Program-made: the position numbers and the translations under genes | Shown here: piece after piece, positions 21,107-29,686 of the stretch | Layout of the letters: the number at the start of each line of letters is the position of its first letter | Numbering within the stretch: the stretch's first letter is position 1 | NCBI RefSeq assembly: GCF_042100115.1 | Contig: NC_091279.1 | Coordinates: 186,001-250,000, forward strand | Reading direction: 5' to 3' | DNA from: Alternaria dauci | Lineage: Eukaryota > Ascomycota > Dothideomycetes > Pleosporales > Pleosporaceae | DNA length: 64,000 bases | The notes under the pieces: model-generated | The model's database searches: none | What the model was told of the DNA's origin: nothing | What the model saw: the letters and a program-made list of their open reading frames with translations, nothing else

Positions 21107-22271
21107 TTGCGTCTGCTTGAGTTATTCTTTCAAGGTCGGCTGACACGCAGTGCGTACTTCATTAAATCTTCGCCTGTTCGTCTAGAACGGACTTACCACC
21201 ATCTCTTTCTCAACCGATCGACCAGGCTACACTTCACAGCTGACGGTATGGCTGAACAACACTGCAAGTGTATATCCATCCTATCCATTCAAAATCATTG
21301 GGGCGACCAAGTCGCGTCATTAACTTATGGCACAGCCCGGAAGCACGCTCGTTCAAATGTCGGTGACACACCATCTCATTCATCTAGTAGCGACGAATTT
21401 TGTGAGTCATCACAAACCCTGTCCGAAGGATATCTCAACACTGGTTCAGGTTCCCTACATGTTGATCATTATTCCCATTTGTATCAGGCACCGCGCCCTA
21501 GTTTGCCCCTACTGATGTGCAATCTGGCTGGACCTTACGCTGGTGATCGTCAAACACCGCAGATACGACCATAGACCTGGGGAACCCCACGAAGCGGCTT
21601 TGAAGGTCATAGGGCAAGGCCGCCTGTATCGGATCCTCTTTTTGCTCGCCTTCATTCTGATCATCAAGGTCATCCTGTCACCCCAAGCGATCCCTCGTCG
21701 GGAATTCTTGAACCCCCTCCAGCGTACAGCCCTACGCCCGGTTACAGTCCAGTGGCATTTCCTTATCGAAGCGAAATTCCACAAGGCTCTACTGTTGGTT
21801 CACCTACAGGTCTCCAAAACCATGGCTACTAGATTTCAATCGAAGGACAGTCACAAATACCGCCGGAGGACATTCTTCTTCAGAATCATCGGCCGCAATT
21901 ATCTCACCAAGATGCACACATCCCACATATGCCTCAATCTCACCAAAATCTTGTACCTCTACCCCCGCAGCATTCTGCTACCCAACTGCGTCTGAGGCTC
22001 GACCGGTTCCCAATATGGACAACAATAATGTTTGCTGCAGTCGAATGGAAAGGTCAACAGGTTGCGTCAACTCAATTAGACTTACCAACTACACAGGCTG
22101 CGTCAATTCCAGCCGGCTTGAGAATTGTACTAATTACATCAGTTCCAGTCGTTGTACTCACTCTACTGACTTTGTTGGCTGCTCGAGATGCGACGATTCT
22201 CGGTCATGCATTGGCCGCTCCAACTGTAGTGGTGTTGTCAACGAAGTCGGGGTTAGCAACAAACACGCCTG
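21107..22271 (+). pseudogene. Decayed gene: Pro/Gln-rich region followed by degenerate Cys repeats
   Basis: One frame from about 21248 (MAEQHCKCISI) to about 21990 reads as Ser/Pro/Gln-rich protein (PSSGILEPPPAYSPTPGYSP, LEPPPAY being a PPxY-type motif; later HRPQLSHQDAHIPHMPQSHQ). It is cut by in-frame TAG codons at 21572-21574 and 21830-21832, each of which would be CAG with one C-to-T change. The reading then shifts frame near 21970, and 22015-22271 encodes five copies of a 12-residue unit (such as NYTGCVNSSRLE and NCTNYISSSRCT). In these copies the expected cysteine positions, every third residue, hold Cys, Tyr, Ser, Phe, Leu or Arg. I infer a broken relative of the intact Cys-repeat gene just downstream. 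Short introns could instead explain some of the breaks. Confidence 0.5.
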
Positions 22272-22315
22272 ATTCCAGTATACTTTGTGTTCTTGTGACC
22301 TAGTTATGAAGGATC

Positions 22316-22567
22316 CCAGAAAGCTGTATAAGCTGGGCTAACAGCGTCATCTGGATGCGCCATTACAGCGATATCTAATAAACCTTCCAGCTACAAAATG
22401 TGACTAGACACTAAAACTTGCTTCAAGTTCTAGCATGCTTTCCAATTGGTACGTTATGTATCAGGGTTATTGCGACGTGCGCCTTATCAGCCTCGATGGC
22501 TTCTCGAGCTTATCATATGTGTGTCAGAAATGACGTCGTGGCTGCATGCCCTTCCCACCCCCTCATC
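22316..22567. other. Upstream region of the Cys-repeat gene
   Basis: No gene is seen in this spacer between the decayed copy and the intact gene's TATA element. Confidence 0.4.
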
Positions 22568-22573
22568 TATAAA
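22568..22573 (+). promoter_or_regulatory. TATA box of the Cys-repeat gene
   Basis: TATAAA lies about 120 nt upstream of the ATG at 22692, the same spacing as seen for the ribonuclease gene. Assigned by motif and distance. Confidence 0.5.
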
Positions 22574-22691
22574 CCATGAAGTGAACCATACAGTAGATTG
22601 TACACATCTTTGCGATTTTTTGCTCCTACACTGTTCACTTAGTCTGATTTCATCTATACTGTTCTACTGTGAGCTCAAAAACACGTTCAAG

Positions 22692-23477
22692 ATGGGTTGT
22701 GGTGAATCGTCCCTTCGCGCCATACCGTCCTTGCGTCCCAGTGACGGTAATCGCAACAACACCAACTGCACAGGCTGCAAGGATTGTAAGCTTGTAACAA
22801 GCTTCGAAACACTCCAAATCTAACACTATACGAATAATCGCAGGCCAAAACTGTACAGATTGTAAAGGTACGCCCTCAGCCATAATGTCCTCAAAGTTTC
22901 AGAATTCCGAGCTGCATACCCCCTTCGCTATCGCTCATCGACGTGGCCTTACGGTCGACATGAGCGCATCTGAGGGTTTGATCCTGGCTTGTTTTCACAG
23001 ACTGTTCATATTGTAAGAACTGCATCAATTGTAGCAAAGACACCTCGTGCCACAATTGTATAGGTTGCAAGAGTAGGGACTTTCTCTTGCCTCCTTCGAC
23101 GCAGTCATGTGCTATTTCTGTTACCTTCATCACTTCCTGCAATTGAATGCTTGCTACCACCTTGAGACTGACTTGCGGGTAGACTGCACCAGTTGTCGCA
23201 ATTGCACGCGCTGCAAAGACTCTACAACCTGTCAGAATTGCACAGACTGTGAAAACAGTAGCTACTGCCACAACTGTACCGGCTGCGACAGCTGTCAGGA
23301 CTGTCGCAATTGTACAGATTGTACGGACTGTATCAAGTACGTAGCATTATATACACTTGCTCAATGAGAGCAGAGGATTGAAATGGTGAAGAAGTTACTG
23401 ACAGTCATAGTTGCTCCAACTGCACCGATTGTTCGGGACTAAAGAACGCACACAACCAAACAGGTGTGCACAAATGA
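22692..23477 (+). CDS. Cysteine-every-third-residue protein with acylation-type N-terminus (novel)
   Basis: Five exons, join(22692..22785, 22844..22867, 23001..23072, 23183..23336, 23411..23477), give 136 residues; the second exon is only 24 nt. All four introns are GT-AG and keep phase. From residue 26 to 122, 30 of 33 positions in one period-3 register are cysteine; the exceptions are Asp53, Ser77 and Ser89. The unit is NCTxC followed by one to three xxC steps (NCTGCKDCQ, NCTDCKDCSYCK). The last acceptor was chosen at TCATAG (23410) rather than the AG six bases earlier because only this keeps the register. There is no signal peptide. The start MGCGESS fits N-myristoylation at Gly2 plus palmitoylation at Cys3, so a membrane-attached cytosolic protein is inferred. 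Metal binding through the thiol array is plausible. I do not recognise the family. Confidence 0.8.
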
Positions 23478-23904
23478 TCGAGATGGATGACAGAGCTTTG
23501 AACCACATATTTGTAATATGTAATGTTGTATGTGCGTAATAAGTCATATTAATGTTCTTCACTCAGCCCTTGCGCCAACGTCAGCGCTCAGGGTGAAGCC
23601 GTTTACACCATTTATTCACCTGTCTGTGTTGCAATTGTTAGCGTGAAAATTCATACATAGCACGGATTTTGAAGATATGACACTGACTTGGGATAACTGC
23701 AAAGGTACAACGTGAAACATGTATTTCATTTTGCTCATCTGGAGACATTGTTCACAATATCTCGAACGTGCAATGTTGTTGCTTTGCTCGCTCCATGTAC
23801 CACGTTGTTGACGTACACTCCCACCCTCAAATTAGCATTAAAATGATCTACCTGGCGTTTCTATTTGAGCCTGCAGTTTCGAACGTCCACACTCATATTG
23901 GAAA
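23478..23904. other. Intergenic, no gene seen
   Basis: A/T-rich 3' flank of the Cys-repeat gene and the upstream region of the next open frame. Nothing recognisable. Confidence 0.4.
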
Positions 23905-24396
23905 ATGAAGTTATTACACCATTTGCTTCTAAAGGGCTACCGACAAAATCCACCTACAGCACTAAATGACGACCTTGTACCACATCTGGTACAAAAATCT
24001 GATCGGCCCAAGAAGAAGAGTGGAATGATTCCAAAGCCACTGCCTCGGTATGTGCCTATCGAAATATTTCCCCAACCAGAACTTCCCGATGTCATCCTTT
24101 GGCCGTCAGAACCAACAGAAGTTGGACCAAAAGTAGAAGATCTTCTGTTCGAACGCTCAGGGCCTATCTTCATTTTACGGGGGACACAATTGCAATGTCA
24201 GTCTCGAAGTACAACGCTCCTGGACGCTGGAAAACTCCAAGTGCCTGCGCAAGACAGGCAAAACAAGCGATATCAGGAAAACAGAGAGGTTTCTGAAAAA
24301 AGAAGTGAAGCAGCGGAACCAGAACACCAGAATGTTGACCTGCATTATGCGTCTCAAATGGATTATCGCACTTACTTGATCGGGTTAGAAATGTAA
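23905..24396 (+). CDS. Hypothetical protein, 163 residues
   Basis: An uninterrupted frame from the ATG at 23905 encodes a 163-residue basic and proline-rich protein (KSGMIPKPLPRYVPIEIFPQ, then PELPDVILWPSEPTEVGPKV), with a charged C-terminal part (RYQENREVSEKRSEAAEPEH). Composition is protein-like and not low complexity. No domain, signal peptide or membrane span is visible. A GTTAGA donor-like site near the end leaves a further exon possible. It lies 0.4 kb downstream of the Cys-repeat gene on the same strand. I do not recognise it. Confidence 0.45.
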   Translation: MKLLHHLLLKGYRQNPPTALNDDLVPHLVQKSDRPKKKSGMIPKPLPRYVPIEIFPQPELPDVILWPSEPTEVGPKVEDLLFERSGPIFILRGTQLQCQSRSTTLLDAGKLQVPAQDRQNKRYQENREVSEKRSEAAEPEHQNVDLHYASQMDYRTYLIGLEM

Positions 24397-24765
24397 TCAA
24401 TAGGTAAATTCAACTTGAACGAGTTATGAGTAATGTTTTGGAGAAGTAGTAGAGTTTTGTCTGCAGATGCAATCCAGGCCCATTTCGTATTGCCGCCCTG
24501 ACCTTACGGAATCTCCATGAAACCCTTCGATACCGTCATCCGAGGCCGTTAATGTACTACAGTGGCTAAGTTCATCCCACCGCCGGATCTCGAGCGACAA
24601 GAGCTAGAGGGGGACTGTCTCGATTCATCCCAATGAACCTTGAGTAGCAAGAGCTAGAAGGAACTGTAAGTGGAGGGTCAATCTGCGCTTTATCCCTTTC
24701 GGCATAACGTCCGGTGACTAACCATAGCTGATTTGTCTCAAGCGATAAGGATGCATGCAGCAAGC

Positions 24766-25095
24766 TTACTCGGAAATTAACTCTTCTTCGAAAAAGGCTT
24801 GTATGATACGCGATTGCTTGACCACAACTGCCAACCGGAAGATGATTCTTGACCTCGGACGATGAGTAACGTAGATCAGGAGTTCATCCACTGCTTGCTG
24901 AACAAGCGAAGCCTTCTCGGCGGCATATGTGTGGTGAACTGGAGTCCAATATCCATGGTCGATGTCGATGGAAATCTTGATGTATTCTTGGAGTTCTTTT
25001 ATGTGCGCCTCAACGCGGCGCATAACAACAAGATGGCGTTGTGAGCGGACATCTGAAGCTGCGGGGGTGAGCATGGAGGGTAAGGCATCATTCAT
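24766..25095 (-). CDS. Hypothetical protein or first exon, 109 residues
   Basis: The frame from the ATG at 25095 encodes an amphipathic helical sequence (RVEAHIKELQEYIKISIDID, AAEKASLVQQAVDELLIYVT, KQSRIIQAFFEEELISE). A GTAAGC donor overlaps the last codons (after ATTTCCGA), so the coding part may continue; splicing to the TTCTAG acceptor near 24660 keeps a frame to 24572. Neither reading yields a known domain. Just downstream, GAGCTAGA-containing segments at about 24608 and 24650 are near-duplicates. Confidence is low. Confidence 0.3.
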   Translation of the reverse strand: MNDALPSMLTPAASDVRSQRHLVVMRRVEAHIKELQEYIKISIDIDHGYWTPVHHTYAAEKASLVQQAVDELLIYVTHRPRSRIIFRLAVVVKQSRIIQAFFEEELISE

Positions 25096-25675
25096 GATTG
25101 ATCGAGTTGTTATGCTTTAGTGAGATAGACAAGATCGCTTGCTGATTTTGAGTGGAGGATTGTTTGTGAGATGGCTTTGTTAAGAAGCACGAGGATTGTG
25201 TTGCTCACAAAAATCGCGCATACTTACCACTACCCTTCACTCTGAACAGACCCGTTGTCCATTCATGGCTGTGGAAGGATGTCGCTTGCTAGAAAGCCAT
25301 TGTGCCCCGCAACTGGACAGCGTCAATTAGCGCTATGAGCATTTGACACCAAGCAATACTTCTGATAGTGAAAGTTGTACATTCGATATCTTCCCTGGCC
25401 CAGACTTTATACCATAGGCAGCACTGCCTCGAAAGTCATTATGTACCATCAAGACGTTCATCAATGGGCTTTCAAGCGTTTCATTTGCAGGCTGATGATA
25501 CGCTATACTATCTCTATCGTTTCTGCATTTGTATTCTACGTAGCAAGAGACAGGTATTGCGACGCGTTGGCAGCTTCTGTGATTCGTGACGTCCTGTTTT
25601 CGTTGATAAAGGATGTTATAGTAAACAGAATGCAATAGATTACAAACGATAAAACAGTCCTGCTATGAAGACTAT
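25096..25675. other. Intergenic, no gene seen
   Basis: Only small open frames without protein-like composition. No repeats recognised. Confidence 0.4.
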
Positions 25676-26340
25676 CTACGTAGTTAGTCCTATCTCAGTG
25701 GCCACTTGGATAGTCTCATATTCACACAGGACGTCCATATAGTCGCCGTCCCAGCCCCCGCATACATCTTCAAGTTCCTGCCTGTCTTCGTTGGTTGTGT
25801 TTCCCTCTTGAACCATCTCAATTGTCTCTCTACCACTGATCACTAATTCGTGCTTGACGTGGGCCTCCCACCACAGCTCATCTCGAAAGTGGCGTATCGA
25901 GCGCTTACAGCGGCTCCAAGTACTCTTTTCCTTTTCAAGCTGGTCGAGAGTGGCGCGCTGTCGGATATCAGTTCGGCTAATTTAGTCGACATTGTGAATG
26001 GATCGAGGACATACACGGGCAGCCTCATCTCGCCGTTTTTGAACAGCTACAGCCTTTTGTTTCGCCGCGTCCTCCGCCCGGAACGTCTCTAGTACTGATA
26101 GGTGGCGCTTCTGCCATGGTGCACGCCATTTGATGTGACGCCAATGCATGTCGTTTGCTGAAGCAAGGCCGCCAGCCTGTAGATACTTGTGTGATTTTGT
26201 CCCGGAGAATAGCTGGAAGATGTGTGGCAGGGCAGGAGGTGGTAGGATCGATACATCAATTGTATGGTGGCGAGGTGGGAGTAAGCATATGCGTACGCCT
26301 GGTCGGTTGATGATGAAGATCGAGAAACATGCATAATCTG
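25676..26340 (-). CDS. Unrecognised charged coiled-coil protein (5' end not resolved)
   Basis: On minus, a coding-like frame runs from about 26340 to a donor at 26015 (CGT then GTATGT), and continues after a 57-nt intron at 25957 to the TAG at 25676. The two parts join in phase. Readable blocks are IFIINRPGVRICLLPPRHH, QLFSGTKSHKYLQAGGLASA and HWRHIKWRAPWQKRHLSVLE. A charged helix with ETFRAEDAAKQKAVAVQKRR spans the junction, and QLEKEKSTWSRCKRSIRHF and RDELWWEAHVKHELVISGRE follow. The first exon ends upstream at a TAA overlapping a GTAAGG donor near 26370, so the initiator lies in an earlier exon or at an internal Met. Composition and phase strongly suggest a real gene. I do not recognise a family, and no signal peptide is visible in the part read. 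Confidence 0.55.
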
Positions 26341-26672
26341 TTTTGGAAATGACTGTAAATGAGAGTCCTTACTTGTATTTATCGATAAAATACATCAGTG
26401 AAATTGCCCTCCAGCTGTAGTGAGCTGAAAAGTGATTTGGGGGCCAATAGAGTCCTCGCCTTCACCTTGGCTTTGGTGTTTTCGAATCGGTTGCTACAGA
26501 GAAGCGTTTGCTTGCAGGTACTGCACGCTCTTCTCCACATGTATGCAAGGTACCCAGCTATTTTCAATGTTCGTTCGCTCTCTTCTCCACTACTTCCCCA
26601 AGACTTCAAATCTCATACCTTTATAATCAAGTGCACTTGTTGACGTTTCTCCACCACGTCCAACCAGAAACC

Positions 26673-27420
26673 ATGATCCCTCGCCGTCGCACTGCTTCAG
26701 ATTCGTCCTCTTCATCTTCGTCAACGGCCCCACGGCTGATGGAGCCTCTCAAGTATACGCGAAATGTTGATCCCGGTTTTGGCAACCGGCTGGCCGACGC
26801 ACGCAATCTTGTGCACACGCAAGCCCCTCTTGTTCCTGTCATCACAAAAAAGGAACAGAGGACTGTGGTGGGCTCGGTTACGTTGGAGGTAGCCAATTCG
26901 ATTCGACAGGCCGCGTTGATCCCGCCTGGCGCACCAAAACATGGATGGGAAAAGGGATCATACAGATCACCTTTTGACTATCATATCGCCAGCTACTCCG
27001 CCAGAGACAACAGCGTAGCCCCTGTTAGACCTTTCCCGCACACTTCGCCTTCGTCTATAACTCCTCTCACGCTTACAGGTAGCATAGCACCAGCAAACAA
27101 TCATGCGGCTCAGAGCATAGAAATACATGCCGGAGTCGAGTACAAGTCTGGATCTACCTCAACCTGTCGTACGGTCACGCCTGGTTTTGATGTAAGCTCC
27201 CACCGAAACTTTTACTTGTTGAGCTGCGTGGCTAATTCTCTTCGAGGCCAGGGCGCGTCATCTCTTCCTAGGCCCTCTTCGCATGATCCGCGAAAAGGGG
27301 ATTTCCCTTTGCCGTGAGGACCGCGAAAAGTTGTTTGCTTTCGTTGACAAGTACATGTCTGAATCTCTGCATACTGTTGTAGAACGCGATGGTATTCTGC
27401 CGAATGTCGTCTGTGAGTAG
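26673..27420 (+). CDS. Hypothetical protein with Ser-rich N-terminus
   Basis: Two exons, join(26673..27191, 27247..27420), give 230 residues. The 55-nt intron has a GTAAGC donor, a GCTAATTC branch-like site and a TTCGAG acceptor; it is supported because the downstream block (HLFLGPLRMIREKGISLCRE, then KLFAFVDKYMSESLHTVVER) is clearly protein-like only in the frame the splice restores. The N-terminus is MIPRRRTASDSSSSSSS, basic then Ser-rich. The middle is Pro/Ser/Thr-rich. A GTGAGT donor overlaps the stop, so another 3' exon ending near 27530 is possible. No family recognised. Confidence 0.5.
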
Positions 27421-28109
27421 TCGTGTATTATTAGAGTCCTCCTAGGCTTTGTTGTTTTCGAACCGGCTGCTAGGTGCGGTAAGGGAAGTCACGAACTGCG
27501 ACTCACCTAAAAGAGCGACTTCCTCATCACACTAAGCGAGCAATGCGCTATGATTTTCAAGTTCGAGAAGGATGGGAGAATTAGGTAGATGAGAGATAGA
27601 CCAAACACGATTTTCCACGCAACAGCATCGCCGTCGCCGTCTCGCAAACTTCGTTTTCTTTTCCGTACCAGTCGCCTTCTACGTTTCGCATCTTTGTGAC
27701 TTTCGTTTCGCCCCCTCAGAACAGCGTGAGTGATGTCTGAACGTTGTCCGTGACGGTTCGACTGGGCATACCCGCTTCCACTGCATCACATGCGAGCGAG
27801 AATGCAACGGCATACCAAGACGGCACAAGGCGGGGGACGCAAGAGAGACAATGGCAGAGGAGAGTACCCTTCTTCCACATCCTCAACACTCCGAGTCGTC
27901 TTCATGTGGGGTCTACTTTGCTGTTACCCCTACATCTTCTCTTCCCGTGTCATCCCTAGTGATGAGAATCTCATACTAACTTTTCAACAGGCATTGGAGT
28001 TCGCTTACCGTGCTACAGGTTGAACGGAGCAGCTTGCAGCTGTTGCAAATATGCGACCATGTGCTGTGCTGTGTTGTAAGACTTTGCTAATGTCTTGAAT
28101 GCGCAGATC
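27421..28109. other. Intergenic or 5' UTR region
   Basis: CT-rich stretches (27600-27720) and intron-like signals (ACTAAC and TTTTCAACAG at about 27975-27990; TGCGCAG at 28106) suggest a spliced 5' UTR for the gene starting at 28110. No protein-like frame is seen. Confidence 0.4.
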
Positions 28110-29378
28110 ATGACCCGCTCCAAGGCCCAGCAGTCCAAGGGACAGAACCGTACGAATTACCAAGCGATAAAACTGCACGAGTAGTCAGTAACATGATGAT
28201 AGGCGTGAACAAGAGCGAGGCCGCGAAGAAGAACAAGGCCCAGCGTACGTGTAGATGTTGCTACTATGTTTAGAGCATACCGTGTAACGTGAACTAACTT
28301 TTGCTCTTTTGAATGTAGACAACTTCGACAAGAAGCAGAGGAAGCGACTCCTCGCTGCCGCCGCCGCTGCTGCCGCCGCCGCCGCCGCTGCCCCCGACGA
28401 GGACGACGAAGACGACGACGACGACGAGAACGACGAGGTCGAGCCCTCCGATACCATCGACAACGTCAAGTCCAAGAGCCAGGACAAGGAGGACATTCCC
28501 GGAAACGCTGCTGGCTCGCCATACGGGTCTGACCCGACACCGCTGCTCAGTGACGCCGACGCAATCCCGACCGTGGGAGTTGAAGGCGTTGATCCGTCTA
28601 ATGATTGTGGTGGAGGTTCGAATCCTCCGTCACATGAAGACGGGGAGCCCCTCTCCCACGGTGGTGAAGGGATTGCGTATCTTTGGCTGTCGAGAAGTAC
28701 CTCTGCAAGCATCCACCAGCAGAGAATCATAGCAGTGAACATAGCAACATCGACAAGACTCCGTGATGCGTACATGGCAGCCTGGCCATATCCAGGCGCA
28801 CAACATGGTATCTTCCATATTACGGGGGGGGGGGGGGGGGCCAGAATTGCGTACCAGCTGGGCAAGGTGGTCCGAGGGGCTGGAGAGACGCCAACCAGTG
28901 GTTGTCGGGACTTGCTGCGGGGACACAGGTCCGAGTGGTGATCCGAGGCGTTGATGGAGGAAGCATCGCGTCGCGAGGGTATCTGTAAGATTTCAAACAT
29001 CCGACTAACGTTAGCATCAACCTACTAATCTAGCGTAGAGCCTGGTTCGAGCATTTCCACCTCCTTACATTCCGCATGTCTGTCTACCAGCATGCTCCTC
29101 ATCTGGACCAATATTTATCACCTATGCTCAACGCGCAATACGACAACGACTTGCAGGCAATGCGAGCATACTGCAACGAGAGGTCTGTCATGTTTCGCCA
29201 ATACCGTTTTCTGCTGGCATGGAGCAGCGTCGACTACATCGCAGAGCACCGTCTGCCGAACCAGCCCAATACCACCGCGCGCCGCTGGATTGCCGCTGCT
29301 GCTGGAATGTTGCAGCTACGCCAAGCCCGTCCCCAACCCCGCCTGAACGTAGGCCGAAATACAGACGGCCTCTACTAA
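28110..29378 (+). CDS. Unrecognised protein with poly-Ala, acidic and poly-Gly tracts; frame broken at a G17 run
   Basis: Proposed exons are join(28110..28149, 28203..28244, 28319..28984, 29039..29378). The first three join as MTRSKAQQSKGQNR, VNKSEAAKKNKAQH and NFDKKQRKRLL, then 13 Ala, an Asp/Glu block (DEDDEDDDDDENDE) and an ordinary-looking domain (RLRDAYMAAWPYPGAQHGIF). At 28824-28840 there are 17 consecutive G. Reading straight through gives a frame that soon stops at 28941. In the neighbouring frame, protein-like sequence resumes at once (GQNCVPAGQGGPRGW, then QWLSGLAAGTQVRVVIRGVD) and splices in phase to YLAWFEHFHLLTFRMSVYQH and on to TAA at 29378. A run of 15 or 18 G would give one continuous protein of about 360 residues. 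I do not recognise it. Confidence 0.5.
28824..28840 (+). repeat. Poly-G tract, 17 nt, inside a coding region
   Basis: Seventeen uninterrupted G on plus. It encodes part of a poly-Gly stretch and is where the two coding frames of the surrounding gene meet. Confidence 0.95.
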
Positions 29379-29686
29379 GACGGTCGTGTGCGCCTGTAGT
29401 CGGCGTCGCCCTCCATTCCAACTTCCAAGATCCGGGGCCCATCTCCAATTATCGTTACCATGCTCCGATGACGTTCGTTATTTCACAACATCGCCAACAC
29501 TGCCACGCACGCCCACGCACGCATTGCCGCTACGCCCCTGCTGATCCAGTCCAAACGCCTCGCGCGCCGTCTTCCGCTATCTGTCCCGCTATCACACGTC
29601 GCCGCCTTCACGCTCCCCACAACCTAAAACCACCTTCGTCCCCATCGCGCGATTTCCTCCGACTCCGCTGAGAACATGTCGTGACC

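Noticed and set aside
28185..29000. 271-codon open frame on minus with poly-Ser and poly-Ala
   Set aside because: Antisense of the acidic and poly-Ala region of the 28110-29378 gene, where phase-consistent introns support the plus strand.
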